Of a DNA stretch of 64,000 bases, positions 1-9,665 are shown in pieces. A program made the translations under genes and the position numbers. Origin of the DNA: Achromobacter pulmonis (GTDB taxonomy: Bacteria > Pseudomonadota > Gammaproteobacteria > Burkholderiales > Burkholderiaceae_B); NCBI RefSeq assembly GCF_002885955.2, contig NZ_POQS01000005.1:275597-339596 (forward strand), read 5' to 3'. Below the pieces are notes generated by a model that had not been told where the DNA came from, searched no databases, and was given only the letters and a program-made list of their open reading frames with translations. The first letter of the stretch is position 1. Each line of letters starts with the position of its first letter.

Positions 1-1476
1 AAGTGGCAGGAAGCCTCCTGGTCCGACGCGCTGGCCGCCGTGGCCCAGGGCCTGTCGCGGGTGCGCGACAGCTTCGGCGCCGGCCAGATCGGCGCGCTGG
101 CCTCGGAATACGCCACCACCGAAGAATACGCGCTGCTGGGCCGCCTGGTCCGCGCGCTGGGTTCGGAAAACATCGACTTCCGCCTGCGCCAGACCGACGC
201 GGCCTTCGACGCCGCCCTGACGGGCGCGCCGTGGCTGGGCATGCCGATCGCCGAACTCGACAACCTGGACCGCGTCCTGGTCGTGGGCTCGTTCCTGCGC
301 AAGGACCACCCGCTGATGGCGCAGCGCCTGCGCCAGGCCGCCAAGCGCGGCACGCAGATCCTGATGCTCGACAGCGCCGCCGACGATCCGCTGATGCCGG
401 TCGCCGCCCGCGTCACCGTGGCCCCGTCCGAACTGGCGCGCGCGCTGGCCGAAGTGGCCGTCGCGCTGGCCCAGGCCAAGGAACAGGCCGTGCCGGCCGA
501 GTTCGCCTCGGTCGTCCCGGGCGACAATGCGAAGGCCATCGCCGCCAGCCTGGCGTCCGGTTCCAACACCGCGGTCCTGATGGGCAACCTGGCCGTGGCC
601 AGCCCGCAGGCCTCGACCCTGGCGGCCAACGGCCGCGCCGTGGCCGACCTGGCCGGCGGCAAGTTCGGCTTCCTGACCTCCGGCGGCAACACCGTCGGCG
701 GCTACCTGGCCGGCGCGATTCCGGGCAAGGGCGGCAAGAACGCCGCCGCCATGCTGGCCGAGCCGCTCAAGGCCTACGTGGTGCTGCACGCCGAGCCGCT
801 GCTCGACGCCGACAACGGCCAGCAGGCGCTGGCCGCGCTGCGCGGCGCGCAGTTCGCCGTGGCCCTGACGCCTTACCGTTCGGCCGCCGCCGAATGGGCC
901 GACGTCATGCTGCCGGTCTCGCCCTTCACCGAAACCTCGGGCACCTTCGTCAACGCGCAAGGCCTGGCCCAGAGCTTCAAGGGCACGGTTGCGCCGTTCG
1001 GCCAGACCCGTCCGGGCTGGAAGGTCCTGCGGGTGCTGGGCAACGTGCTGCACCTGGCCGGCTTCGACGACGAGACCTCCGAGTCCGTGCGCGACGCCGT
1101 GCTGGCCGGCGGCGTCGAAGGCCGCCTGTCCAACGACATCAAGGCGCCGCTGGGCCTGGGCCAGGCGGCAGCCGGCCTGGAGCGCGTCGCCGACGTGCCG
1201 ATCTACCGCAGCGACGCCATGGTGCGCCGTTCCGAGCCGCTGCAGGCGGCTCCGGCCTCGAAGAAGCCGGCCGCCGCCATGAACGGCCGCACGCTCACCA
1301 GCCTGGGCCTGACGGCCGGGGCCAAGGTGCGCGTGTCGGGCGGGCAGGGCGCCGTCGAACTCGAAACCGTGCAGGACGATGCCGTGGCCGACCGCGCCGT
1401 GCGTATTTCGGCTGCCTTTGAAAACACCGCGGCCCTGGGTGGCGCATTCGGTCAAATCAGCGTGGAGCGTGCCTGA
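1..1476 (+). CDS. nuoG: NADH-quinone oxidoreductase subunit G, 3' part
   Basis: This is the C-terminal 491 residues of the large iron-sulfur subunit of complex I, read from codon 1 of the window with no start; the 5' half, including the N-terminal Fe-S cluster domains, lies outside. The visible part belongs to the molybdopterin-oxidoreductase-like domain, which is degenerate and structural in complex I. It begins with [10 protein letters not shown], and in-frame ATGs inside it are internal methionines. The stop codon overlaps the nuoH start by one base (TGATG), and gene order nuoG-H-I-J-K-L-M-N is canonical. The subunit sits in the peripheral arm and carries electrons from NADH towards quinone. 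Confidence 0.95.
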   Translation, partial: KWQEASWSDALAAVAQGLSRVRDSFGAGQIGALASEYATTEEYALLGRLVRALGSENIDFRLRQTDAAFDAALTGAPWLGMPIAELDNLDRVLVVGSFLRKDHPLMAQRLRQAAKRGTQILMLDSAADDPLMPVAARVTVAPSELARALAEVAVALAQAKEQAVPAEFASVVPGDNAKAIAASLASGSNTAVLMGNLAVASPQASTLAANGRAVADLAGGKFGFLTSGGNTVGGYLAGAIPGKGGKNAAAMLAEPLKAYVVLHAEPLLDADNGQQALAALRGAQFAVALTPYRSAAAEWADVMLPVSPFTETSGTFVNAQGLAQSFKGTVAPFGQTRPGWKVLRVLGNVLHLAGFDDETSESVRDAVLAGGVEGRLSNDIKAPLGLGQAAAGLERVADVPIYRSDAMVRRSEPLQAAPASKKPAAAMNGRTLTSLGLTAGAKVRVSGGQGAVELETVQDDAVADRAVRISAAFENTAALGGAFGQISVERA

Positions 1477-2549
1477 TGGAATGGCTTAATGTTCTTGAGA
1501 GCCAGGGTACGGCATTGCTGGGCCCGACGGTCTGGATGGTCCTCTGGACCCTCATCAAGATTGTGATCATCGCTGTGCCCATCATCCTGTGCGTGGCCTA
1601 CCTCACGTACTGGGAACGCAAGATGATCGGCGCCATGCACGTGCGCATGGGTCCGAACCGCGTCGGCATCAAGGGGCTGCTGCAGCCGTTCGCCGACGTG
1701 TTCAAGCTGCTGACCAAGGAAGTGGTGGTTCCGTCGCAGGCCAACAAGGTGCTGTTCGTCGTGGCCCCGGTGGTCACGCTGATGCCGGCCCTGGCCGCCT
1801 GGGCGGTGGTGCCGTTCGGTCCCGACGTGGTGCTGGCCAACGTCAACGCCGGCCTGCTGTACATCATGGCCATCACGTCCATCGGCGTGTACGGCGTGAT
1901 CGTCGCCGGCTGGGCGTCGAACTCCAAGTACGCGTTCCTGGGCGCGCTGCGCGCCTCGGCGCAGATGCTGTCGTACGAACTGGCCATCGGCTTCGTGCTG
2001 GTGACGGTGCTGCTGGTCTCGGGCAGCCTCAACATGTCGGAAATCGTGCACGTGCAGAACCGCGGCTGGTTCGCCGACAAGGGCCTGACGTTCCTGTCCT
2101 GGAACTGGCTGCCGCTGTTGCCGCTGTTCGTGGTCTACGTGATTTCGGCCGTGGCCGAAACCAACCGCCACCCGTTCGACGTGGTCGAAGGCGAATCCGA
2201 AATCGTGGCCGGCCACATGGTCGAATACTCGGGCATGGCGTTCGCGCTGTTCTTCCTGGGCGAATACGCCAACATGATCCTGCTGTCCTGCATGGCCTCG
2301 ATCATGTTCCTGGGCGGCTGGGCCTCCCCGATCGACATCGCGCCGCTGACCTGGATTCCGGGTTGGATCTGGCTGGGTATCAAGACGTTCGTCGTGGTCT
2401 CGTTGTTCGTGTGGTTCCGCGCGACTTTCCCGCGCTACCGCTACGACCAGATCATGCGTTTGGGTTGGAAAATCTTCATCCCGCTGACCGGCGTGTGGCT
2501 GGTCTTGGTGGCGATCTGGATGCAGACGCCCTGGAACATTTGGCGCTAA
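1476..2549 (+). CDS. nuoH: NADH-quinone oxidoreductase subunit H
   Basis: A 357-residue hydrophobic protein of the length normal for NuoH, the inner-membrane subunit that forms much of the quinone-binding chamber and joins the peripheral and membrane arms of complex I. Diagnostic stretches include T-Y-W-E-R-K-M-I-G near residue 45, R-M-G-P-N-R-V-G near 58, and the acidic cytoplasmic loop [16 protein letters not shown] near 225-240. About eight transmembrane helices are expected from the hydrophobic segments. The start overlaps the nuoG stop by one base, so translation is probably coupled. Confidence 0.97.
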   Translation: MEWLNVLESQGTALLGPTVWMVLWTLIKIVIIAVPIILCVAYLTYWERKMIGAMHVRMGPNRVGIKGLLQPFADVFKLLTKEVVVPSQANKVLFVVAPVVTLMPALAAWAVVPFGPDVVLANVNAGLLYIMAITSIGVYGVIVAGWASNSKYAFLGALRASAQMLSYELAIGFVLVTVLLVSGSLNMSEIVHVQNRGWFADKGLTFLSWNWLPLLPLFVVYVISAVAETNRHPFDVVEGESEIVAGHMVEYSGMAFALFFLGEYANMILLSCMASIMFLGGWASPIDIAPLTWIPGWIWLGIKTFVVVSLFVWFRATFPRYRYDQIMRLGWKIFIPLTGVWLVLVAIWMQTPWNIWR

Positions 2550-2570
2550 GCCGCCAGGCAGAGGCAGGAT

Positions 2571-3059
2571 ATGGAAGCGATCAAGGATTTCTTCGGCAGC
2601 CTGATGCTGACCGAATTGCTCAAGGGCATGCGCCTGACGGGCAAGTATTTCTTCAAGCGCAAGGTGACCTTGCGCTACCCCCAGGAAAAGACGCCCGCGT
2701 CGGCGCGTTTCCGTGGCCTGCACGCGCTGCGCCGCTACCCCAACGGGGAAGAGCGCTGCATCGCGTGCAAGCTGTGCGAAGCCGTGTGCCCGGCCCTGGC
2801 GATCACCATCGAGTCGGACCAGCGCGACGACGGCACCCGCCGCACCACGCGCTACGACATCGACCTCACCAAGTGCATTTTCTGCGGCTTCTGTGAGGAA
2901 AGCTGCCCGGTGGACTCCATCGTGGAAACGCATATCCACGAATACCACGGCGAAAAGCGCGGCGACCTGTATTTCACCAAAGACATGCTGCTCGCCGTGG
3001 GCGACCGCTACGAAGCCGAAATCGCCCAACGCCGGGCCGAAGACGCTCCCTATCGTTGA
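2571..3059 (+). CDS. nuoI: NADH-quinone oxidoreductase subunit I
   Basis: A 162-residue 8Fe ferredoxin-like subunit of the peripheral arm. Two complete CxxCxxCxxxCP motifs are visible, [12 protein letters not shown] at about residues 61-72 and [12 protein letters not shown] at about 100-111. These bind the two [4Fe-4S] clusters (N6a and N6b in the family) that pass electrons to the final cluster N2. It follows nuoH by 21 bases and precedes nuoJ in standard order. Length and both cluster motifs are intact. Confidence 0.97.
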   Translation: MEAIKDFFGSLMLTELLKGMRLTGKYFFKRKVTLRYPQEKTPASARFRGLHALRRYPNGEERCIACKLCEAVCPALAITIESDQRDDGTRRTTRYDIDLTKCIFCGFCEESCPVDSIVETHIHEYHGEKRGDLYFTKDMLLAVGDRYEAEIAQRRAEDAPYR

Positions 3060-3076
3060 AGCCCAGGGTCTGATCC

Positions 3077-3727
3077 ATGACTTTTACCACTGTCCTGTTT
3101 TACATACTGGCCGCCGTGCTGGTGATCGCGGCCTTCCGCGTGATCACCGCGCGCAGCCCGGTCACTGCCGTCCTGCACCTGATCCTGGCGTTCGCCAACG
3201 CGGCCATGCTGTGGATGCTGCTCGGCGCCGAGTTCCTCGCGCTGCTGCTGGTGCTGGTGTACGTGGGCGCCGTGATGGTGCTCTTCCTCTTCGTCGTGAT
3301 GATGCTGGACATCCGCATGGATGCGCTGCGCCAGGGCATGAAGACCTACCTGCCCCTGGGGCTGGTGATCGGCCTGGTGCTGGTGCTCGAGATGTCCTTC
3401 GTGCTGGGCTCGACCTGGTACGGCGCGGGCCCGCAGGCCCCGGTCGCCGGCGACTACAACAACGCCCGCGCGCTGGGCGAGGCCATGTACACCCAGTACA
3501 TCTACGCCGTTGAAGTCGGCGCCGCGCTGCTGCTGGTCGGCATGGTCGCCGCCATCGCGCTGACCCTGCGCCGCCGCCGCGACGTCAAGTACAACGACCC
3601 CGTCGCCGCCGTGCGCGTGCGCGCCAAGGACCGTTTCCGCCTGGTGAGCATGCAGCCCCAGAGCGAGCGCGCCCAGTCGCAGATCGGTGCCTCGTCCGCC
3701 GCCGCGCCCCAAGGAGAACAAAAATGA
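3077..3727 (+). CDS. nuoJ: NADH-quinone oxidoreductase subunit J
   Basis: A 216-residue membrane subunit of complex I with about five hydrophobic helices in the first 170 residues. The family-typical run [16 protein letters not shown] is at about 59-74 (third helix). NuoJ lies at the junction of the quinone module and the antiporter-like pumps. The C-terminal ~45 residues are polar, with a basic R-R-R-R-D-V-K segment and an Ala/Ser/Gln-rich end. The stop overlaps the nuoK start (ATGA), indicating coupled translation. Confidence 0.95.
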   Translation: MTFTTVLFYILAAVLVIAAFRVITARSPVTAVLHLILAFANAAMLWMLLGAEFLALLLVLVYVGAVMVLFLFVVMMLDIRMDALRQGMKTYLPLGLVIGLVLVLEMSFVLGSTWYGAGPQAPVAGDYNNARALGEAMYTQYIYAVEVGAALLLVGMVAAIALTLRRRRDVKYNDPVAAVRVRAKDRFRLVSMQPQSERAQSQIGASSAAAPQGEQK

Positions 3728-4032
3728 CGCTGACGCTGGCCCATTACCTGATCCTGGGGGCGGTGCTGTTCGCCATCGGGATCTTCGGCATCTTCCTGAA
3801 CCGCCGCAACCTGATCATCCTGCTGATGTCCATCGAGCTCGTGCTGCTGGCCGTCAACATGAACTTCGTGGCGTTCTCCAGCTGGTTCGGCGACACCGCC
3901 GGCCAGGTGTTCGTGTTCTTCATCCTGACCGTGGCCGCCGCCGAAGCGGCGATCGGCCTGGCCATCCTGGTGCTGCTGTTCCGCAACCTGAACACGATCA
4001 ACGTTGACGAACTCGATCGCCTGAAGGGCTGA
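3724..4032 (+). CDS. nuoK: NADH-quinone oxidoreductase subunit K
   Basis: A 102-residue, three-helix subunit of the membrane arm, of exactly typical NuoK length. The second helix holds the conserved glutamate in [13 protein letters not shown] (about residues 32-44), and a second glutamate occurs in [12 protein letters not shown] (about 66-77); both are known proton-channel residues in the family. The start overlaps the nuoJ stop by four bases and a purine-rich AAGGAGAA lies just upstream. Confidence 0.97.
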   Translation: MTLTLAHYLILGAVLFAIGIFGIFLNRRNLIILLMSIELVLLAVNMNFVAFSSWFGDTAGQVFVFFILTVAAAEAAIGLAILVLLFRNLNTINVDELDRLKG

Positions 4033-4049
4033 CGGGGTATTGGAAGAAA

Positions 4050-6071
4050 ATGTCTAGCTCACCCAATCTCTACTTGCTCATCGCGCTGGCCCCGCTGGCC
4101 GGAGCGATTCTCGCGGGCCTCTTCGGCACCGGCTTCCTGGGCCGTCCCATCGGCCGCCGCGCTTCGCACGTGATCACCATCCTGGGCGTGCTCGTCTCCA
4201 CCATCGGTTCGGTGGTGGTGCTGAACGACGTGCTCAACGGCCTGCGCTTCGACGGCGCGGTCTACACCTGGAGCCTGATCGGCCAGACCAAGCTGGAAAT
4301 CGGCTTCCTGATCGATCCGCTGTCGGCCATGATGATGGTCGTGGTCACCTCCGTGTCGCTGATGGTGCACATCTACACCATCGGCTACATGGCCGACGAT
4401 CCCGGCTACCAGCGCTTCTTCTCGTACATCTCGCTGTTCACGTTCTCCATGCTGATGCTGGTGATGTCGAACAACATGGTGCAGCTGTTCTTCGGCTGGG
4501 AAGCGGTGGGCCTGGTGTCCTACCTGCTGATCGGCTTCTGGTACACGCGCCCGACGGCGATCTTCGCCAACATGAAGGCGTTCCTGATCAACCGCGTCGG
4601 CGACTTCGGCTTCGTGCTGGGCATCGGCCTGCTGTTCGCCTACGCCGGCACCATGCAGTACGCCGAAGTGTTCGCCCAGGCCGACAAGCTGGCCGCCCTG
4701 ACGCTGCCCGGTTCCGACTGGATGCTGCTGACCGTGGCCTGCATCTGCCTGTTCATCGGCGCCATGGGTAAATCGGCCCAGGTTCCGCTGCACGCCTGGC
4801 TGCCCGACTCGATGGAAGGCCCGACCCCGATCTCCGCGCTGATCCACGCCGCCACCATGGTGACGGCCGGCATCTTCATGGTCGCGCGCTTCTCGCCGCT
4901 GTTCGAGCTGTCCGACACCGCGCTGTCCTTCATCATCGTGATCGGCGCCATCGGCGCGCTGTTCCTGGGCATCCTCGGCATCATCCAGAACGACATCAAG
5001 CGCGTGGTGGCCTACTCCACGCTGTCGCAGCTGGGCTACATGACCGTCGCGCTGGGCGCCTCGGCCTACTCGGTGGCGATCTTCCACCTGATGACCCACG
5101 CCTTCTTCAAGGCGCTGCTGTTCCTGGGCGCGGGCTCGGTCATCATCGGCATGCACCACGACCAGGACATCCGCAACATGGGCGGCCTGCGCAAGTACAT
5201 GCCCATCACCTGGATCACCTTCCTGCTGGGCACGCTGGCCCTGGTCGGCACCCCGTTCTTCTCGGGCTTCTACTCGAAGGAACACATCATCGAGGCGGCC
5301 GGCGCCGCCAACGTGTGGGGCGCGAACTTCGCCTACTACGCCACGCTGATCGGCGTGTTCGTGACCTCGCTGTACTCGTTCCGCGTGTACTTCCTGGTCT
5401 TCCACGGCAAGGAACGCTTCGACACCTCCGACCACGGCCACGGCCATGGCCACGATGCGCACGGCCACGAAGACCACGGCCACCACGGCGGCAAGCCGCA
5501 TGAGTCGCCCTGGGTGGTCACGCTGCCGCTGGTGCTGCTGGCGATCCCGTCGGTGCTGATCGGCGCCTGGGTGGTCGACCCGATGCTGTTCGGCAAGTTC
5601 TTCGACGGCGTCATCAAGGTCCTGCCGCAGCATCCCGCCATGCACGAGCTGCATGAAGAATGGCACGGCTGGGTGGCCTTCGGCCTGCACGCCTTCCAGA
5701 CGGTTCCGTTCTGGCTGGTCGTGGCCGGCGCGGTCATCGCCTGGTACTGCTACCTGATCAATCCCAAGGTTCCGGCCAAGATCCAGTCCAGCCTGTCGGG
5801 CATCAACAAGCTGCTCGAAAACAAGTACTACGTCGACTGGATCAATGAACAGATCATCGCCCGCGGCGCGCGCTGCCTGGGCCGTGGCCTGTGGCAGACC
5901 GGCGACCGCGGCATCATCGACGGCCTGCTGATCAACGGCAGCGCCCGTGTGGTGGGCTGGGTGGCAGCGATCAGCCGCCACCTGCAGTCCGGCTTCATCT
6001 ATCACTACGCGTTCGCGATGATCATCGGCATCATGGCGCTGGTGACTTTCTTTGTGCTGATTCCCCAATGA
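4050..6071 (+). CDS. nuoL: NADH-quinone oxidoreductase subunit L
   Basis: A 673-residue antiporter-like proton-pumping subunit at the distal end of complex I, with the N-terminal oxidoreductase domain and the Mrp-antiporter core. Motifs include F-F-G-W-E-A-V-G-L-V-S-Y-L-L-I-G near residue 150 and A-Q-V-P-L-H-A-W-L-P-D-S-M-E-G-P-T-P near 245-262. The amphipathic lateral arm and last helix are at the C terminus. A histidine-rich loop at about residues 460-485, with more than ten His among Gly and Asp, is unusual. The stop overlaps the start region of nuoM. Confidence 0.97.
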   Translation: MSSSPNLYLLIALAPLAGAILAGLFGTGFLGRPIGRRASHVITILGVLVSTIGSVVVLNDVLNGLRFDGAVYTWSLIGQTKLEIGFLIDPLSAMMMVVVTSVSLMVHIYTIGYMADDPGYQRFFSYISLFTFSMLMLVMSNNMVQLFFGWEAVGLVSYLLIGFWYTRPTAIFANMKAFLINRVGDFGFVLGIGLLFAYAGTMQYAEVFAQADKLAALTLPGSDWMLLTVACICLFIGAMGKSAQVPLHAWLPDSMEGPTPISALIHAATMVTAGIFMVARFSPLFELSDTALSFIIVIGAIGALFLGILGIIQNDIKRVVAYSTLSQLGYMTVALGASAYSVAIFHLMTHAFFKALLFLGAGSVIIGMHHDQDIRNMGGLRKYMPITWITFLLGTLALVGTPFFSGFYSKEHIIEAAGAANVWGANFAYYATLIGVFVTSLYSFRVYFLVFHGKERFDTSDHGHGHGHDAHGHEDHGHHGGKPHESPWVVTLPLVLLAIPSVLIGAWVVDPMLFGKFFDGVIKVLPQHPAMHELHEEWHGWVAFGLHAFQTVPFWLVVAGAVIAWYCYLINPKVPAKIQSSLSGINKLLENKYYVDWINEQIIARGARCLGRGLWQTGDRGIIDGLLINGSARVVGWVAAISRHLQSGFIYHYAFAMIIGIMALVTFFVLIPQ

Positions 6072-7570
6072 TGGCAAGCGAGATGGCATCCAACACTTTT
6101 CCCTGGCTCACGCTTGCGATCTTTGTTCCGATCGTATTCGGCCTGCTGGTGCTGGCGGTTGGCCGTGACGACCGCCCCGGCCTGACGCGCGGCCTGTCGC
6201 TGATCGGCTCGATCGCGGGTTTCCTGGTCACGATTCCGCTCTACACCGGGTTCGACTCCTCCACGGCCGCCATGCAGTTCGTGGAGAAGACCTCCTGGAT
6301 CGAGGCCTTCAACGTCAACTACCACCTGGGCATCGACGGCATCTCGATGTGGTTCGTGCTCCTGACCGCCTTCATCACCATCATCGTGGTGCTGGCCGGC
6401 TGGGAAGTCATCACCAGCCGCGTCGCCCAGTACATGGCCGCCTTCCTGATCCTGTCGGGTCTGATGGTGGGCGTGTTCGCGGCGGTCGACGGCATGCTGT
6501 TCTACGTGTTCTTCGAAGCCACGCTGATCCCGATGTACATCATCATCGGCGTCTGGGGCGGCCCGAACCGCGTGTACGCGGCGTTCAAGTTCTTCCTGTA
6601 CACCCTGATGGGCTCGCTGCTGACCCTGATCGCGTTCATCTACCTGTGGAACGCCTCGGGCGGCTCGTTCGACATCCTGACCTGGCAGCAGACCAAGCTG
6701 GGCTACACCCCGCAGATCCTGATCTTCGTGGCGCTGCTAGCGGCCTTCGCCGTCAAGGTGCCGATGTGGCCGGTCCACACCTGGCTGCCGGACGCCCACG
6801 TCGAGGCGCCCACGGGCGGCTCCATCGTGCTGGCCGCGATCATGCTGAAGCTGGGCGCCTACGGTTTCCTGCGCTTCTCGCTGCCGATCGCCCCTGACGC
6901 CTCGCACAGCCTGGCCGGCCTGATGATCACGCTGTCGCTGATCGCCGTGATCTACATCGGCCTGGTCGCCATCGTGCAGGACGACATGAAGAAGCTGGTG
7001 GCCTATTCGTCGGTCGCCCACATGGGCTTCGTGACGCTGGGCTTCTTCATCTTCAACACGGCCGGCGTCGAAGGCGCCATCGTGCAGATGATCTCCCACG
7101 GTTTCGTGTCGGGCGCCATGTTCATGTGCATCGGCGTGCTCTACGACCGCATGCACTCGCGCCAGATCGCCGACTACGGCGGCGTGGTCAACGTGATGCC
7201 GCGCTTCGCCACGTTCTTCATCCTGTTCTCGATGGCCAACAGCGGCCTGCCCGCCACCAGCGGTTTCGTCGGCGAATTCATGGTCATCATGGGCGCGGTC
7301 GAGCACAACTTCTGGATCGGCCTGCTGGCGGCGACCGCCCTGATCCTGGGCGCCTCGTATTCGCTGTGGATGGTCAAGCGCGTGGTCCTGGGCGACGTCG
7401 CCAACGACCATGTGCGCGAGCTGACCGATATCAACCGCCGCGAGTTCGTGATTCTTGGCGTGATGGCGATCGCCGTGTTGTACATGGGGATCTATCCCAA
7501 GCCCTTCACCGACGTGATGCACGTTTCGGTGGAGGCCCTGCTGCAACACGTTGCCGTCTCGAAACTGTAA
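6071..7570 (+). CDS. nuoM: NADH-quinone oxidoreductase subunit M
   Basis: A 499-residue antiporter-like proton-pumping subunit of complex I. Recognisable blocks are F-F-E-A-T-L-I-P-M-Y-I-I-I-G near residue 150 and K-V-P-M-W-P-V-H-T-W-L-P-D-A-H-V-E-A-P near 230-248, containing the conserved helix-5 glutamate and the channel lysine. Three in-frame ATGs compete as start (6068, 6071, 6083). I chose 6071 because it overlaps the nuoL stop in the TGATG arrangement used elsewhere in this operon; 6083 would give 495 residues and is equally compatible with the family. Confidence 0.95.
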   Translation: MASEMASNTFPWLTLAIFVPIVFGLLVLAVGRDDRPGLTRGLSLIGSIAGFLVTIPLYTGFDSSTAAMQFVEKTSWIEAFNVNYHLGIDGISMWFVLLTAFITIIVVLAGWEVITSRVAQYMAAFLILSGLMVGVFAAVDGMLFYVFFEATLIPMYIIIGVWGGPNRVYAAFKFFLYTLMGSLLTLIAFIYLWNASGGSFDILTWQQTKLGYTPQILIFVALLAAFAVKVPMWPVHTWLPDAHVEAPTGGSIVLAAIMLKLGAYGFLRFSLPIAPDASHSLAGLMITLSLIAVIYIGLVAIVQDDMKKLVAYSSVAHMGFVTLGFFIFNTAGVEGAIVQMISHGFVSGAMFMCIGVLYDRMHSRQIADYGGVVNVMPRFATFFILFSMANSGLPATSGFVGEFMVIMGAVEHNFWIGLLAATALILGASYSLWMVKRVVLGDVANDHVRELTDINRREFVILGVMAIAVLYMGIYPKPFTDVMHVSVEALLQHVAVSKL

Positions 7571-7579
7571 GACAAGACA

Positions 7580-9064
7580 ATGATGCAATCCCAAATCGAT
7601 TTCGCCCTGGCGACACCGGAAATCCTCTTGCTGGTTTTCGGCCTGGCTATCCTGCTCATCGACGCGGTCAGCAATCACCCCGAGCGCAAGCCGACGTTTC
7701 TGCTGACCATGCTGGCCTTGGGAGTGCTGACCGTCGTGTCGGCGCTGCAATGGAGCAACGGCGTGACCGGGTCGACCTTCAACGGCCTGTACGTCACCGA
7801 CGAGCTGTCGCACCTGCTGAAGATCGCGTCCTACATCGCGGTCGCCGTGACCCTGGTGTATGGCCGCCTGTACGCGCAGGTGCGCGACATGATGCGCGGC
7901 GGCGAGCTCTACGTGCTGACGCTGTTCGCGCTGCTGGGCCAGATGGTCATGATCTCCTCCGGGAACCTGATCTCCATCTACCTGGGCCTGGAGCTGATGT
8001 CGCTGGCGCTGTACGCGCTGATCGCCCTGCGCCGCGACAACGTCACGGCCACCGAAGCCGCCATGAAGTACTTCGTGCTGGGCGCGCTGGCCTCGGGCTT
8101 CCTGCTCTACGGCATGTCCATGGTCTACGGCGCCACCGGCCACCTGGACCTGGCCGAAGTGGCCAAGGTCATCGCCGCCGGCAAGGCCGAGAACCTGGCG
8201 CTGGTGTTCGGCATCGTGTTCCTGGTTTCGGGCCTGGCGTTCAAGCTCGGCGCCGTGCCGTTCCACATGTGGGTGCCTGACGTCTACCAGGGTTCGCCGA
8301 CCGCCGTCACGCTGATCCTGGGCGCCGCGCCCAAGCTGGCCGCCTTCGCCATCACGCTGCGCCTGCTGGTCGATGGCCTGCACGGCCTGGCCGCCGACTG
8401 GCAACCCATGCTGATGATCCTGGCGGTGCTGTCGCTGGCCATCGGCAACCTGACCGCCATCGCGCAGACCAACTTCAAGCGCATGCTGGCCTATTCGACC
8501 ATCTCGCACATGGGCTTCGTGCTGCTGGGCCTGATGTCGGGTTCGGTCGCCGGCAAGCCGGACCTGGCTTCGGCCGCCTACGGCGCCTCGCTCTTCTACA
8601 TGCTGACCTACGTGCTGACCACGCTGGCTAGCTTCGGCATCATCCTGCTGCTGTCGCGCCAGGGTTTCGAGTGCGAGCAGATCGACGACCTGAAGGGCCT
8701 GAACCGCCGCAGCCCGTGGCACGCCGCCATCGTGCTGCTGCTGATGTTCTCGCTGGCCGGCATTCCGCCGCTGGTGGGCTTCTACGCCAAGCTGGCCGTG
8801 CTGCAGGCGCTGATCAGCGCCGGCCACGTCACGCTGGCCGTGATCGCGGTGCTGTTCTCGCTGATCGGCGCGTTCTACTACCTGCGCGTGGTCAAGGTGG
8901 TGTACTTCGACGAGCCGGCGGCCGACGCCGCGCCCATCGCCGCCACCTGCGGCCAGCGCGGCGTGCTGTCGGTCAACGGCGCGCTGATCCTGGTGCTGGG
9001 CGTGCTGCCGGGCGGCCTGATGGCGCTGTGCGTGCAGGCCATCCGCAGCTCGCTGAACATGTAA
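7580..9064 (+). CDS. nuoN: NADH-quinone oxidoreductase subunit N
   Basis: A 494-residue antiporter-like subunit of complex I, the third of the L/M/N pump family here. The core motif [21 protein letters not shown] lies at about residues 218-238, and Y-S-T-I-S-H-M-G-F near 308. It starts 9 bases after nuoM at ATG-ATG. Length and hydrophobicity are standard. It closes the canonical subunit set, but the transcription unit continues into the next small gene before a terminator. Confidence 0.96.
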   Translation: MMQSQIDFALATPEILLLVFGLAILLIDAVSNHPERKPTFLLTMLALGVLTVVSALQWSNGVTGSTFNGLYVTDELSHLLKIASYIAVAVTLVYGRLYAQVRDMMRGGELYVLTLFALLGQMVMISSGNLISIYLGLELMSLALYALIALRRDNVTATEAAMKYFVLGALASGFLLYGMSMVYGATGHLDLAEVAKVIAAGKAENLALVFGIVFLVSGLAFKLGAVPFHMWVPDVYQGSPTAVTLILGAAPKLAAFAITLRLLVDGLHGLAADWQPMLMILAVLSLAIGNLTAIAQTNFKRMLAYSTISHMGFVLLGLMSGSVAGKPDLASAAYGASLFYMLTYVLTTLASFGIILLLSRQGFECEQIDDLKGLNRRSPWHAAIVLLLMFSLAGIPPLVGFYAKLAVLQALISAGHVTLAVIAVLFSLIGAFYYLRVVKVVYFDEPAADAAPIAATCGQRGVLSVNGALILVLGVLPGGLMALCVQAIRSSLNM

Positions 9065-9078
9065 GAGGGCGGCCGGGC

Positions 9079-9408
9079 ATGAACCAGACCCTGGCGGTAT
9101 GGCTGTTGATCGCGCTGGCCCTGGTCAGCGCCAACCTGCCGTTCCTGACCGAGCGGGTGTTCGCCGTCATGCCCTGGAAGCGGGGCGGGGCGGCGGCGGT
9201 CAAGCCGCTCTGGGTCCGCCTGATCGAGGTGCTGGTGTTCTACCTCGTCGTCGGCGCGCTGGGCTTCGCGTTCGAATCCGCGCTGGGCAACCGGTTCTCG
9301 CAGACCTGGGAGTTCTACGCCATCACGCTCAGCCTGTACCTGGTGCTGGGTTATCCGGGTTTCGTCTACCGGTATCTGTTCAAGCGGCATCCGCGCCTGC
9401 GCACCTGA
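9079..9408 (+). CDS. DUF2818 family small membrane protein
   Basis: A 109-residue protein with three or four hydrophobic helices (about residues 3-19, 46-66, 75-95) separated by short basic loops. It starts 14 bases after nuoN and ends just before a strong terminator, so it is the last gene of the nuo transcription unit. From memory, small DUF2818 proteins sit in this position in many Burkholderiales. A role in complex I assembly or stability is a guess from position only; no catalytic motif is visible. Confidence 0.85.
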   Translation: MNQTLAVWLLIALALVSANLPFLTERVFAVMPWKRGGAAAVKPLWVRLIEVLVFYLVVGALGFAFESALGNRFSQTWEFYAITLSLYLVLGYPGFVYRYLFKRHPRLRT

Positions 9409-9427
9409 AGCCCGGATCCGCTTTGTG

Positions 9428-9454
9428 AAAAACGCCCCTTTGGGGCGTTTTTTT
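9428..9454 (+). terminator. Rho-independent terminator of the nuo operon
   Basis: A perfect stem AACGCCCC / GGGGCGTT with a 3-base loop is followed by seven T residues, about 20 bases after the stop of the DUF2818 gene. It ends the long complex I transcription unit ahead of the independently regulated receptor gene. Confidence 0.93.
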
Positions 9455-9628
9455 ATGCGGACATGGATAGGTGCCAACCACCGGCCGCGGCGCGTCCTGA
9501 GCCGATCCTGGAGGCTCTGGAAGGCCTTGGAACGGCAAAAGGTGTTGTATTTTCATCTTTCATGACCGTTTGGTGGAAATGTTCAGGTTCCATTCAGCCA
9601 GTGGGTTCAGAATCGCAAACGTTTAAAA

Positions 9629-9650
9629 AACAAGAATCGTTGCTATTCAC
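9629..9650 (+). promoter_or_regulatory. Possible Fur-binding site before the siderophore receptor
   Basis: The segment A-A-G-A-A-T-C-G-T-T-G-C-T-A-T-T-C, about 20-35 bases before the proposed TTG start, resembles one side of gammaproteobacterial Fur boxes (GAGAATCATTATCA type) and contains GAAT-N7-ATTC. It is not a good match to the full 19-bp palindrome. The location and the function of the downstream gene make iron regulation likely, but the site itself is tentative. The rest of 9456-9628 shows no gene. Confidence 0.4.
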
Positions 9651-9665
9651 ACTGGAGAAGCTGGT

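Noticed and set aside
5440..5500. Short tandem repeat in nuoL coding for His-Gly
   Set aside because: The codons GGCCAC recur because of the His/Gly-rich loop; the DNA units are irregular, so it is reported as a protein feature only.
4059..6089. A 676-codon open frame opposite nuoL
   Set aside because: It is an antisense shadow: its His/Gln/Arg/Asp-rich text comes from complementing hydrophobic codons.
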